A stretch of DNA of 64,000 bases from Idiomarinaceae bacterium (GTDB taxonomy: Bacteria; Pseudomonadota; Gammaproteobacteria; Enterobacterales; Alteromonadaceae): NCBI GenBank assembly GCA_002685255.1, contig NYWU01000030.1:1-64000 (forward strand), in the 5' to 3' direction. The notes under the pieces were generated by a model, which was not told the origin of the DNA, did not search any database, and worked only from the letters and a program-made list of their open reading frames with translations. Positions 37,508 through 46,762 of the stretch are shown here, one piece after another. Within the stretch, counting starts at the first letter, position 1; each line of letters starts with the position of its first letter. Made by a program: the position numbers and the translations under genes.

Positions 37508-38659
37508 ATGACAAAAAAGATAGATGACAGTTTTCAAACATCTCTCGCACAAGGCGGTGAGAACACTACACAACCTTTCAAGCCGATTATCCCGGGTATT
37601 TTTACATCAACGACCTATCAAAGAGATGAGGATAATCAATATCGTAGCGGAAGAGTCTATTCTCGCGCCGATAATCCAACTTACGATGCGCCAGAAAAGT
37701 TAATCGCTCAACTAGAGCACGCCGCCGACGCGAAACTATTTGCCTCGGGCATGGCAGCCGCGACCGCTGTATTTCAAGCACTGAAGCCCGGCGACACGGT
37801 ATTGGCGCCAGACATCATGTACTGGGCATTACGTAATTGGTTAAAGGGTTTGGCAACCGATGCCGGGCTTAACGTTCACTTTGTCGATATGACGCAACTC
37901 GATAAAGTCGAAAATAAAGTCACGCAGCTCCAACCCAAACTGATTTGGCTCGAAACGCCCGGCAACCCGATGTGGACCGTGAGTGACATTCGCGCCATTG
38001 CCGATATTGCTACGCAACATGGCGCGCGAGTAGCTGTCGATTCAACCGTAGCCACACCGATACTAACACGTCCACTCGAATTGGGCGCTGATATCGTTAT
38101 GCATTCTGCGACTAAGTATCTGAACGGCCACTCTGATGTTATCGCCGGCGCACTCGCCACGCGAGAAAAAGATGATTTCTGGCAGCGTATTTTGGCAATA
38201 CGTGCACAAGGCGGCGCAGTACCGTCCCCGATGGATGCAGCTCAGCTATTACGAGGGATGCGTACTTTATATCTGCGTGTGCGCGAAAGCTGTGACTCGG
38301 CCATGTTTCTTGCTGAGCAATTGGAGCAACACCCCATGGTTTGCGAAGTGCTCTACCCAGGGTTACCGTCTTTTACTGGTTATGCAATCGCCCTTAAACA
38401 AATGCAAGGCGGCTTTGGTGGCATGCTATCGATTCGATTAGTCGGGGGCGAGCACCAAGCGGTCGGCACTGCTGCCAAAACACGGCTATGGCACCGCGCC
38501 ACCTCGCTTGGCGGCGTCGAGAGCCTCATTGAGCATCGTGCCAGTATTGAAGGGTCGGGCACGCCTGTACCCGACGACTTACTCAGGCTGTCTGTTGGCA
38601 TTGAGCGAAAAGAAGATTTACTCGCCGATTTAGTTCATGCCATCGAGGCGTCAGCTTAA
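37508..38659 (+). CDS. PLP-dependent Cys/Met metabolism enzyme
   Basis: The 383-residue enzyme of the cystathionine gamma-synthase/beta-lyase fold has the substrate-channel motif [35 protein letters not shown] follows, with the PLP-binding lysine in [17 protein letters not shown] and the C-terminal [12 protein letters not shown]. It could be a cystathionine gamma-synthase, beta- or gamma-lyase, or methionine gamma-lyase; the motifs do not decide. It lies alone on the plus strand. Its last four bases overlap the convergent malic enzyme gene. Confidence 0.85.
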   Translation: MTKKIDDSFQTSLAQGGENTTQPFKPIIPGIFTSTTYQRDEDNQYRSGRVYSRADNPTYDAPEKLIAQLEHAADAKLFASGMAAATAVFQALKPGDTVLAPDIMYWALRNWLKGLATDAGLNVHFVDMTQLDKVENKVTQLQPKLIWLETPGNPMWTVSDIRAIADIATQHGARVAVDSTVATPILTRPLELGADIVMHSATKYLNGHSDVIAGALATREKDDFWQRILAIRAQGGAVPSPMDAAQLLRGMRTLYLRVRESCDSAMFLAEQLEQHPMVCEVLYPGLPSFTGYAIALKQMQGGFGGMLSIRLVGGEHQAVGTAAKTRLWHRATSLGGVESLIEHRASIEGSGTPVPDDLLRLSVGIERKEDLLADLVHAIEASA

Positions 38660-40347
38660 ATGCTGACGCGCTTGTAACGACGGTACTCAGGTGACCAGAA
38701 GTTTTTCTCAATACGTTGCTTGAGTACCTCATCGTCGATTTCAAGCGCAACGCCCTCTTCTTGTGCCACTTTCGCAACCGCAAAGGCAATGTCTTTACTC
38801 AATTGAGCCAGCTCGGTAAAACCGGGTAATAAGTTCTTATTCTTACCGTTGGCGCTCGGCGAGGCTTTCGCCAGCGTCTTGCTGGCCACTCGGAACATCT
38901 CATCACTGACACGTGTCGCCTTCACCGCGATAACACCTAAACCGATGCCCGGAAAGATGTAGCTGTTATTACACTGCGCTATCGGATACGTGGTACCTTC
39001 CCACTCAACTTCGCCGAATGGACTGCCGGTTGCGACAATCGCTTTGCCCTGCGTCCACTTAATTACGTCGTGGGGATGCGCTTCAACGTGTTTAGACGGG
39101 TTCGATAGTGGGAAAATAATCGGCTGCTCCACGTAACGTGCCATCGTGGTAATTACTTGTTCAGTGAATAACCCCGCCTGACCCGAAACACCAATCAATA
39201 CATCCGGTTCAGCACAATGAATCACATCCAACAGCGACGGATAGTCGCCACTGTATTGCCAGTCTTTTAGGCTATCAATCGGTTGCGCTAACGCCTGCTG
39301 GAAGTCACGTAGGTCACTCATGCTATCGACTACTAAGCCATAGCGGTCGACCATGAAAATCTGCTTTTTAGCTTGTTCTTCGCTCAGCCCTTCAGCAACC
39401 ATCTGAATCATCACTTGTTCAGCGATACCACAACCGGCCGACCCTGCGCCAACAAACACGACTTTCTGCTCACTCAGCTTTTTGCCTTTCTGACGACACG
39501 CAGCGAGCAACGTACCGACTGTGACAGACGCAGTGCCTTGAATATCATCGTTGAAACAACACACTTCATCACGATAGCGGCGAAGCAACGGCATTGCATT
39601 AGGCTGGGCGAAGTCCTCAAACTGCAACATGACGCCCGGCCAACGCCGTGTTACTGCCTTGATGAACTTCTCTAAGAACTCATCATACTGCTCTTGATTG
39701 ATGCGTTTGTGACGTGCGCCCATATACATCGGGTCATTCAGCAATTTTTCATTATTCGTGCCGACATCAAGCATCACGGGCAGCGTATACGCTGGACTGA
39801 TGCCGCCGCAGGCAGTGTAAAGCGACAGTTTACCAATGGGGATGCCCATCCCACCGATGCCTTGGTCACCCAAACCAAGAATACGTTCACCGTCGGTGAC
39901 CACGATAACTTTAACTTTTTGCTTGGTCGCATTGCGTAAAATATCGTCGAGCTGATCGCGCTCGGAATAGGAGATAAACAAGCCTCGTGAACTGCGATAA
40001 ATATCAGAGAATTTTTCGCACGCATCGCCTACTGTAGGAGTATAAATAATCGGCATCATTTCTTCTAAATGATCGGTCAGCAAGCGATAAAACAAGGTTT
40101 CGTTGTTATCTTGAATGGCGCGCAAATAGATATGCTTATTGAGTGGAGTCTCAAAGCTTTTATACTGCATATAGGCACGTTCGGCCTGTTCTTCAATGGA
40201 TTCATAACGGGGCGGTAACAAGCCCGTTAAGTTAAATGCCGCTCGCTCTTCTTTACTAAACGCGCTGCCTTTATTCAGCAACGGTGTTTCTAACAACGAT
40301 GGTCCAGCATAGGGAATATACAAAGGACGTTTTTGTTCGTCAGACAT
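38656..40347 (-). CDS. maeA: NAD-dependent malic enzyme
   Basis: The 563-residue enzyme decarboxylates malate to pyruvate. Typical segments are [68 protein letters not shown], and the nucleotide loop [15 protein letters not shown]. Length and the N-terminal PLLNKGSAF motif fit the large SfcA/MaeA type rather than the MaeB fusion. It overlaps the PLP enzyme end by four bases. The 198 bases upstream, up to the small gene at 40546, hold no feature I can name. Confidence 0.93.
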   Translation of the reverse strand: MSDEQKRPLYIPYAGPSLLETPLLNKGSAFSKEERAAFNLTGLLPPRYESIEEQAERAYMQYKSFETPLNKHIYLRAIQDNNETLFYRLLTDHLEEMMPIIYTPTVGDACEKFSDIYRSSRGLFISYSERDQLDDILRNATKQKVKVIVVTDGERILGLGDQGIGGMGIPIGKLSLYTACGGISPAYTLPVMLDVGTNNEKLLNDPMYMGARHKRINQEQYDEFLEKFIKAVTRRWPGVMLQFEDFAQPNAMPLLRRYRDEVCCFNDDIQGTASVTVGTLLAACRQKGKKLSEQKVVFVGAGSAGCGIAEQVMIQMVAEGLSEEQAKKQIFMVDRYGLVVDSMSDLRDFQQALAQPIDSLKDWQYSGDYPSLLDVIHCAEPDVLIGVSGQAGLFTEQVITTMARYVEQPIIFPLSNPSKHVEAHPHDVIKWTQGKAIVATGSPFGEVEWEGTTYPIAQCNNSYIFPGIGLGVIAVKATRVSDEMFRVASKTLAKASPSANGKNKNLLPGFTELAQLSKDIAFAVAKVAQEEGVALEIDDEVLKQRIEKNFWSPEYRRYKRVSI

Positions 40348-40545
40348 GCGCTCGGACTCCTAAACCAAGATAAATTGACTGCCGAGATGATAGCAGAAAA
40401 TCCAGCGGTTAGGTTGAACGAAACACACACTCAAAAAACAGGACTGACCAGATGCGGTTAATCTCCTATAATAATAGATGAACTTATTCGACAAGAAACC
40501 AGTATCTGATGCACAATAGATTAAATTTTTTAGAACTTAAGAGTT

Positions 40546-40953
40546 ATGGATAACTGTACGCTATCAGACGAGGCGTTTCTTAACGCAATTAAACAAGGCG
40601 AGTTTTCTCGAGATAGTACCGATCACAGTTGGCACTTGCGTTTGGCATGGATACATTTAAAACGTGCACCTTGGCCGATCGCACTTGCCGAGGTGGTCGC
40701 CACGTTGCGTGCCAACCAACATATCATGTCATTGAACGAACGCTATCATCATACCTTAACGGTCGCGACACTACGTATTATGAGCCAACGTTTAAGCGAG
40801 CAACCCTGCTCTGACTTCACAGAGTTTAAACAACAGAACGCTGACTTAGTCAACGACTTAAAAGCCGTACTCGCACAGCACTATAAGCCAGAGACACTGG
40901 ACTCACCAACAGCCAGACGTACGTTCGTGAGCCCGGATAAGAAACCGCTTTAG
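40546..40953 (+). CDS. Small conserved protein of unknown function
   Basis: The 135-residue soluble, helical protein carries HSWHLRLAWIHLKR (about 26-39) and NERYHHTLTVATLRIM (about 65-80). From memory, paired H-x-x-H-L-R-L-A-W and Y-H-x-T-x-T motifs mark an uncharacterised family in many proteobacteria. The repeated histidines could bind metal (inference). It stands between divergent maeA and the convergent MAPEG gene, which ends two bases after its stop. Confidence 0.7.
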   Translation: MDNCTLSDEAFLNAIKQGEFSRDSTDHSWHLRLAWIHLKRAPWPIALAEVVATLRANQHIMSLNERYHHTLTVATLRIMSQRLSEQPCSDFTEFKQQNADLVNDLKAVLAQHYKPETLDSPTARRTFVSPDKKPL

Positions 40954-40955
40954 CC

Positions 40956-41378
40956 TTACTTCGTCACTAAGTGAACAAGCGTAAACACTAATAGAGCCAC
41001 GTTAGCTAACCAACCCAACATAAAAAAGTAGCTACGCGGACTCGGATTTTTGTTTGTCGCTATCACATAATAAAGAATCATGTGAAGAATACGCGCGACC
41101 GCAAAAAAGCCCGTCAGTAAAGCGGTCCAAAACGGGTTGGCGCCACTTAGTACGGCTAAAAATACCGTGCCTAACATGACACTTAAGTTTTCGATGCTGT
41201 TTTGGTGCGTGCGCCACGCTCTAAAGGTAAAACTCTCATGGCCTTGTTGCTGAGGCGGCTTGCCTGGAATTGCACCGTCTTCTTTTGCTTTCCTACCACT
41301 GGCAATCAACCATTGTAGTAGGACCGTTGCCAATATCACTGCAAGGGCAATAAAGGTTCCATTGTACGCTTCAAACAT
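40956..41378 (-). CDS. MAPEG-family membrane protein
   Basis: The 140-residue protein has four hydrophobic helices (about 5-24, 63-82, 85-105, 115-135). The MAPEG pattern shows in FRAWRTHQNSIENL and in ARILHMILYYV. Bacterial members are poorly characterised relatives of microsomal glutathione transferases. It is the last gene of a five-gene minus-strand run after murI, with a nine-base gap. Confidence 0.82.
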   Translation of the reverse strand: MFEAYNGTFIALAVILATVLLQWLIASGRKAKEDGAIPGKPPQQQGHESFTFRAWRTHQNSIENLSVMLGTVFLAVLSGANPFWTALLTGFFAVARILHMILYYVIATNKNPSPRSYFFMLGWLANVALLVFTLVHLVTK

Positions 41379-41387
41379 GGCTCTTCC

Positions 41388-42134
41388 TTATAAGTTAAGT
41401 TGCCACCGTTTTGCCACCCGACGCACCGCTTCGACATTTTCTGAAGCGTGGATGGTTATCGGTGTTTCGTCAAACTGACGTTTTAGTTCTAAATGCTGAC
41501 TTAACCACTGTACCATTGCTTCGCCCGAATGGATCGTTTTTGCGCCACTGAAATATTCACTGATCGCATCGCTAATCAGTGGAAAGTGAGTACATCCTAA
41601 CAGCACAACGTCTGGCCGCTCTAGCGCGCTAAAGTAATGCTCAAAGGTGGCATGTAAAATCGCGCCGTCGTAAAGTTCCTCCTCGACAATCGGCACAAAC
41701 AAAGGCGTCGCCATCGCCGTGGCATGCTCAAAACCAAGCTGCTTTATACGCCGTTGGTATTCGCCGGATTGAATCGTCGAGCGTGTTGCAATCACCAGTA
41801 CCTGGCTTTCATGGTCTACTTCGGTTGCTTGTTCAAGCGCCATCACGCCCGGCTCTAACACCCCATACACCGGTTTATTAGAAAACTTCTGCATGGTTTC
41901 CAGCGCCACTACACTGACCGTATTACAGGCAACGATTAAGGCATCGACATCGGTACCGTTAAAAAACTCGACCGCTTCGAGTGCGTAGCGAGTCACGGTA
42001 TTACTATCCTTACTACCGTAGGGTACGCGCGCCGTGTCTCCAAAATAGAGTAATTCGGAAAAATAACGACTCCGTTGCAATGAGCGGGCAACAGTCAAAC
42101 CGCCCACCCCGCTATCAAAAACGCCTAACTTCAC
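41388..42134 (-). CDS. murI: Glutamate racemase
   Basis: The 248-residue cytoplasmic enzyme makes D-glutamate for peptidoglycan. Both catalytic cysteines are visible: VACNTVSVVAL (about residue 70) and LLGCTHFPLI (about residue 181). FDSGVGGLTVARSL at the start is the family signature. It lies nine bases after copA, which is an unusual neighbour, and nine bases before the MAPEG gene. Confidence 0.95.
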   Translation of the reverse strand: MKLGVFDSGVGGLTVARSLQRSRYFSELLYFGDTARVPYGSKDSNTVTRYALEAVEFFNGTDVDALIVACNTVSVVALETMQKFSNKPVYGVLEPGVMALEQATEVDHESQVLVIATRSTIQSGEYQRRIKQLGFEHATAMATPLFVPIVEEELYDGAILHATFEHYFSALERPDVVLLGCTHFPLISDAISEYFSGAKTIHSGEAMVQWLSQHLELKRQFDETPITIHASENVEAVRRVAKRWQLNL

Positions 42135-42143
42135 TGAGGCTCC

Positions 42144-44384
42144 TTACAAAGTAATACGTTTAAGACGTAACGCATTAGAGATCACAAAAACACTTGAGAG
42201 CGCCATAGCGCCTGCGGCTAGCATTGGTGACAGCGTAATGCCCCAAAACGGGTACAATAAGCCTGCCGCCACTGGAATCAACGCCGTATTGTAGGCGAAC
42301 GCCCAAAATAAATTTTGGCGGATATTGCGCATGGTCTGACGCGATAGACTGAATGCATTACGCACTCCATTCAAGTCATCTGACATCATCACTACATCAG
42401 CACTTTCGATCGCCACGTCTGTACCTGTTCCAACGGCAATACCGATGTCCGCAGCCGCCAGTGCGGGCGCATCATTAATACCGTCACCGACAAAAATGAG
42501 CTTACCGTGCTGAGCTTGCAGCTTTTCCACCGCAGCCACTTTGCCATCGGGCTTAACACCGGCCACCACGTCACTGATACCAAGTTCTTTTGCTACTTTT
42601 TGTGCGGTCGCCTCGGCATCGCCGGTGACCATCGCGGTACGTATGTTCTGTTCCGCTAAATGTTCAATCAAAGTCTTGGCCGAAGGTCGAATAGGATCAG
42701 CGACCGAGAACACCGCGGCTAGCTGGCCATCAATGGCTACATAAAGGGGCGTTTGACCATTGCGCTCGATGGTTTGAGTCTGTTTCTGCGCGTTGTCAAC
42801 TGCAATAGACTGCTCGTCCATTAAGGTACGTGAGCCGACTAATAGCGCTCGATCATCAACCTCGCCCTCAACACCAAGGCCTGCTAGAGCATTAAAGTTA
42901 TTCGGTTGGATCAACTGCTTGCTTTGTTCTTCAGCGTAATTAACCAGCGCCTGAGCCGTTGGGTGCTCTGAGCGTTGCTCTAGACTCGCCGCTAGCATTA
43001 ACGCATCATTATCGGCTTGTATTGCCTCCCAGCTCACCACCTCGGGGTGACCCGCGGTCAGCGTTCCAGTCTTATCAAATACTACAATACGCGCGTTCTC
43101 AATTTGCTGTAACGCACTGCCTTGTCGAAACAATACGCCCTCATCGGCACCTCGCCCGGTGCCAACCATGATCGAAGTCGGTGTAGCAAGCCCCATAGCA
43201 CAAGGGCAGGCAATAATGAGTACCGCTACTGCGTTAATTAAGGCAAACGTGAGCGCATTGTCGCCTTTAGCAAAGAACCACACCAAAAAGGTTAATGCCG
43301 CCGCCGCCATAACCGCTGGGACAAACCACAGCGTGATGCGGTTAACGGTATCTTGAATAGGTAGCTTCGCGCCTTGTGCTTGTTCAACCATGCGGATAAT
43401 TTGCGCCAGCACCGTAGTTTCGCCTATCGCAGTTGCTTTAAAGCGGAAACTTCCCTGCTGATTAATGGTGCCGCCAACCACCTTGTCGCCGGTTTCTTTC
43501 GCGACAGGCTCGGCCTCGCCGGTAATCATCGACTCATTCACATAACTGTCGCCACTCACGATGGTGCCATCGACAGGCACCTGCTCGCCCGGACGTACTT
43601 CGATAATATCGCCTTTACTCAGTGACTTAATATCAACAGTCTCGCTACTGTCGTCGTCACTGACACGACGCGCCGTTTTGCTTTGTAAGTTCAATAAGCG
43701 TTTAATCGCATCGGACGTGTGACTTTTCGCTCGCGCTTCTAGAAAGCGACCAGCCAAAATCAACGTTACTATCACTGCGGAGGCTTCGAAATAGACATTC
43801 ACCGCATGCGCAGGAAGCCACTGTGGCATGAGCGTGGCGACAACCGAATATCCCCACGCAGCCGTCGCACCTAGCACGACAAGTGAATTCATATCAGGCG
43901 CACGACGCAGTAGCGCAGGAATACCTATTTGATAAAAGCGACGCCCAGGCCATGCCAACACCACTGTTGTCAGCAGCATTTGTATCCAAAAATTGGTGGT
44001 TTGGCCTAAGCTGGAGTCAACCCACTCGCCAAATGCTGGGATCAAATGGCTGCCCATTGCAATAACAAAAACGGGCAAGGTAAACAGCACTGCGATGATC
44101 AGGTCGCGCTTTAATTGTTTAAATTCGTTCGCCTTTTGCTGCTCTTGTCGCGCCATTTCCGCCTCGCGATCGACAATTGCATGGGCGTCATAACCTGCGT
44201 CCCTTATCGCCTGAATCGCATCCTCTTTTGATGCGGTGACTAGCGTCATTTCTGCGGCATCAGACGCTAAGTTAACACTTACATCCTCAATACCTTTGAC
44301 ACTATTTAACGCTTTATCAACGCGACTCGCACAGGAGCCACAGTTCATTCCTTCGACCGATAAACGTATTTGTGTGCGTGCCAT
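42144..44384 (-). CDS. copA: Copper-exporting P-type ATPase
   Basis: The 746-residue P1B-ATPase has one heavy-metal domain ([15 protein letters not shown], about 13-27) and eight membrane helices. The copper site is [13 protein letters not shown], the phosphorylation site [15 protein letters not shown], the nucleotide-domain motif SEHPTAQAL and the hinge [16 protein letters not shown]. It pumps Cu+ out of the cytoplasm. Many gammaproteobacterial CopA have two N-terminal metal domains; this has one. It is in the middle of a minus-strand run, nine bases after the DUF998 gene. I saw no CueR operator upstream of the run. Confidence 0.95.
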   Translation of the reverse strand: MARTQIRLSVEGMNCGSCASRVDKALNSVKGIEDVSVNLASDAAEMTLVTASKEDAIQAIRDAGYDAHAIVDREAEMARQEQQKANEFKQLKRDLIIAVLFTLPVFVIAMGSHLIPAFGEWVDSSLGQTTNFWIQMLLTTVVLAWPGRRFYQIGIPALLRRAPDMNSLVVLGATAAWGYSVVATLMPQWLPAHAVNVYFEASAVIVTLILAGRFLEARAKSHTSDAIKRLLNLQSKTARRVSDDDSSETVDIKSLSKGDIIEVRPGEQVPVDGTIVSGDSYVNESMITGEAEPVAKETGDKVVGGTINQQGSFRFKATAIGETTVLAQIIRMVEQAQGAKLPIQDTVNRITLWFVPAVMAAAALTFLVWFFAKGDNALTFALINAVAVLIIACPCAMGLATPTSIMVGTGRGADEGVLFRQGSALQQIENARIVVFDKTGTLTAGHPEVVSWEAIQADNDALMLAASLEQRSEHPTAQALVNYAEEQSKQLIQPNNFNALAGLGVEGEVDDRALLVGSRTLMDEQSIAVDNAQKQTQTIERNGQTPLYVAIDGQLAAVFSVADPIRPSAKTLIEHLAEQNIRTAMVTGDAEATAQKVAKELGISDVVAGVKPDGKVAAVEKLQAQHGKLIFVGDGINDAPALAAADIGIAVGTGTDVAIESADVVMMSDDLNGVRNAFSLSRQTMRNIRQNLFWAFAYNTALIPVAAGLLYPFWGITLSPMLAAGAMALSSVFVISNALRLKRITL

Positions 44385-44392
44385 ACTGCCCT

Positions 44393-45028
44393 CTATTCGT
44401 TTGAGGAGTGTTTACCGGTGATTCCAAGTAGTAGCCAGAATACAGCTAACTGGGCAATTTCGAGGTACCGTTGAATTGCGCCTCGAACCGGTTCGAGATT
44501 TTCGGTTGGCATGATGAAAAAGCCTAACCCGATAATGATCGCCAATAACACAAAGACAATTCGCAACACCCAATGCGCGCGAGGGGTAAAGGCGAGCAAC
44601 AACGTACCGGCGGCAAAGCCCAAGTAACTTAGAATACCGATCCAATTGTGAATCGTCTGCGATGCCGAACCGTCAATCGGACAACCCGCATCGCAAGGCG
44701 CAAGCGCTGCGCCCAAATAAGCAAAGGGGTAAAAGAACAGTAATGCGTAGCCGAGTGCACTGATACCCTCAACACGTACTCGGCTACGCGCAGACACCAA
44801 GAAACTTAACACCACAATCGCAAAGGGTACAAAGCCCACCCAGCCTAGAACGCCGGCTGCCGTTGTGCCGGTGGCATTAATTTCGCTGATGTATTGGCTC
44901 ATGTGGCTGTAATCGGGTTTAACCCAGCTTGCCACCAACAGTAAGCCCAGCCAAAAAATCGATACCACCACAAGTTGTGGCGTCATCGCTTGTTTTGCGG
45001 ACGTGTGATCGGGTGTTGATGTCTGCAC
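44393..45028 (-). CDS. DUF998-family membrane protein
   Basis: The 211-residue protein has six hydrophobic helices with the DUF998 traits [14 protein letters not shown] near the first loop and [24 protein letters not shown] in the middle. The function of the family is unknown. It lies nine bases from both copA and the YbjQ-like gene, so it belongs to the same transcript. Confidence 0.8.
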   Translation of the reverse strand: MQTSTPDHTSAKQAMTPQLVVVSIFWLGLLLVASWVKPDYSHMSQYISEINATGTTAAGVLGWVGFVPFAIVVLSFLVSARSRVRVEGISALGYALLFFYPFAYLGAALAPCDAGCPIDGSASQTIHNWIGILSYLGFAAGTLLLAFTPRAHWVLRIVFVLLAIIIGLGFFIMPTENLEPVRGAIQRYLEIAQLAVFWLLLGITGKHSSNE

Positions 45029-45037
45029 TGTTGCTCC

Positions 45038-45361
45038 TTATTTTTTAAGTTTAACGGCGGTACCGCTGACGCTGACCATCATCATAGCACCTTTTTGACC
45101 AACCACTTCATAGTCGATATCAATGCCAATCACCGCATCAGCGCCTAATAACTTGGCTTTTTCTTCAACCTCTGCAAACGCAATTTCACGCGCCCGGGTC
45201 ATCTCACGTTCATAAGCGCCAGCGCGTCCGCCGACGATGTCGCGTACCGCACCAAAAATATCTTTGAATACATTGGCACCTAGGATCGCCTCACCTACCA
45301 CAATATCGAGATACTGTTCTACTTCATGACCCTGGATGGTTGCAGTTGTTGTTTTTATCAT
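45038..45361 (-). CDS. YbjQ/UPF0145-family protein
   Basis: The 107-residue protein of the YbjQ family (heavy-metal-binding domain fold by name, function unproven) contains [47 protein letters not shown] completes the family pattern. AGGAGA precedes the ATG. It is the first gene of the run ybjQ-like, DUF998, copA, murI, MAPEG. Confidence 0.88.
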   Translation of the reverse strand: MIKTTTATIQGHEVEQYLDIVVGEAILGANVFKDIFGAVRDIVGGRAGAYEREMTRAREIAFAEVEEKAKLLGADAVIGIDIDYEVVGQKGAMMMVSVSGTAVKLKK

Positions 45362-45475
45362 CTCATTCTCCTTCGAGTTGTCTGGAATAATCCTAACGAA
45401 TCCTATTTCGAACTGGCAATTAAATCGATACTATAGTTGTAACGATAAGTGTCCTCTTTTTATAACAGGTGTGCA

Positions 45476-46222
45476 ATGTTTCGAGTGCTAGGCAGTAGTG
45501 GTGGGCTCAGCGGTAACCCGCAAAAAGGGTCGACCTGCATCCAATTAAACGGTGAAACGCTCATTGATGCCGGAACCGGCTTATCGTCGCTACAACTCAG
45601 CGAAATGAAAGCCATTCGCCATATTTTTTTGACCCATGCCCACATGGACCATATCGCTGCTCTGCCAACTTTCGTCAGTAACCTATTTGACCAAAGTCGT
45701 TTACCGCTCAAAGTGTATGGCCTCGCCCATAGCTTAGCGCGCCTTAAACAGCATATTTTTAATAATGATATTTGGCCCGACTTTACTCAGGTGCAAGATA
45801 ACGGCACGTCCATGCTCGAGTTGGTGGAGATTAAGCCAGGCCAAGTCATTGAGCATCAAGGCATGACGCTCACCGCGTTCGAAGTGCCACACGCCATACC
45901 CACCATTGGGTACGCAGTGCAACAACCCAAAGTCAGTGAACACTCACATTTTGTTTTTTGTGCCGACTGCATCGTGACCGACGCCCTTGTCTCAACGCTC
46001 AATGAATTACCGCCCATTAGCACACTGATGGTGGAATGTTCGTTCCCAGACAGACTGGAGGAAGTTGCGGTCAAAACCCAACACATGACACCGTCATTAG
46101 TCAGCCGCTTATTAGAGCGACTCGAAAAGCCGCCACGCAACGTCTGGATAACACATCTTAAACCGAGCTATGAGGAAGAGCTCCGCGACGTATTACGCGC
46201 AGAGCCCTGGCATGTGCTTTAG
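45476..46222 (+). CDS. Metallo-beta-lactamase-fold hydrolase, class II cyclic-nucleotide phosphodiesterase-like
   Basis: The 248-residue enzyme has the metal motif THAHMDHIAALPTF (about 53-66). Further metal residues appear in FEVPHAIPTIGY, CADC, ECSFPD and WITHLKPSY. The build resembles class II 3',5'-cyclic-nucleotide phosphodiesterases (PDE1/CpdP type), so cAMP hydrolysis is likely but not proven. The ATG at 45476 is chosen because it follows CAGGTG and starts the conserved MFRVLGSSGG; the frame is open back to a GTG at 45449. Its stop abuts the convergent rlpA-like gene without a gap. Confidence 0.8.
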   Translation: MFRVLGSSGGLSGNPQKGSTCIQLNGETLIDAGTGLSSLQLSEMKAIRHIFLTHAHMDHIAALPTFVSNLFDQSRLPLKVYGLAHSLARLKQHIFNNDIWPDFTQVQDNGTSMLELVEIKPGQVIEHQGMTLTAFEVPHAIPTIGYAVQQPKVSEHSHFVFCADCIVTDALVSTLNELPPISTLMVECSFPDRLEEVAVKTQHMTPSLVSRLLERLEKPPRNVWITHLKPSYEEELRDVLRAEPWHVL

Positions 46223-46603
46223 TTAGTCAGTAATCACTTGCATTTTTACATCAATGATACCGACATCGAGGTCGGCAATTTCGTCAAAAGCGGAACGGGA
46301 AAGATCAATAATACGCCCTTTGATAAACGGACCCCGGTCATTGATTTTCACCACCACCGACTCACCATTGGCGAGATTGGTCACACGCACCAAGGTGCCG
46401 AACGGCAAGGTTTTATGTGCTGCGGTATCGTCAAAATGGCTGTAACGCTCGCCACTGGCGGTGGTGCGAAATTGATACTTCATCGCATAATAAGACGCCT
46501 TACCAGTCTCTACCTGACCCACCAAATGCGCTGGGCTATGCGTTGGAATAGAACTACACGCCGACATCAATAGCGACACCATACCAAGCCATACGTATTT
46601 CAT
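46223..46603 (-). CDS. RlpA-like septal lipoprotein
   Basis: The 126-residue lipoprotein precursor has a lipobox SLLMSACSS (Cys16) and a double-psi beta-barrel domain. Motifs are GKASYYAMKYQFRTTASGERY, TAAHKTLPFGTLVRVTNLANG and KINDRGPFIKGRIIDLSRSAF. RlpA proteins cleave or bind denuded peptidoglycan at the septum. The catalytic Asp (NDRGP) is present. It lacks the C-terminal SPOR domain of full-length RlpA, which makes septal targeting less certain. Confidence 0.88.
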   Translation of the reverse strand: MKYVWLGMVSLLMSACSSIPTHSPAHLVGQVETGKASYYAMKYQFRTTASGERYSHFDDTAAHKTLPFGTLVRVTNLANGESVVVKINDRGPFIKGRIIDLSRSAFDEIADLDVGIIDVKMQVITD

Positions 46604-46703
46604 TATTATCTCCGCTTAATTGAACCGCGCGTAGCATACGCGATTCCGCCAACCGCTTCTGTAAAGGCTCGGTAAGGTTTATGCAAAGCTCTGCGTCAGG
46701 CAT

Positions 46704-46735
46704 AAAAAAAGCGAACCCGGAGGTTCGCTTTTTGC
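46704..46735 (-). terminator. Terminator of the gcv operon
   Basis: A 12-base-pair perfect stem, AAAAAGCGAACC with GGTTCGCTTTTT around CGGA, is flanked by an A-run on the plus strand. Reading the minus strand it ends in seven T, 30 bases after the gcvP stop. Confidence 0.85.
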
Positions 46736-46762
46736 GACTATGGGAACAACTAACCCATCAAC

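Noticed and set aside
45362-45475. CueR operator for the copA run
   Set aside because: No ACCTTCC/GGAAGGT-type dyad was found in the gap upstream of the first gene.
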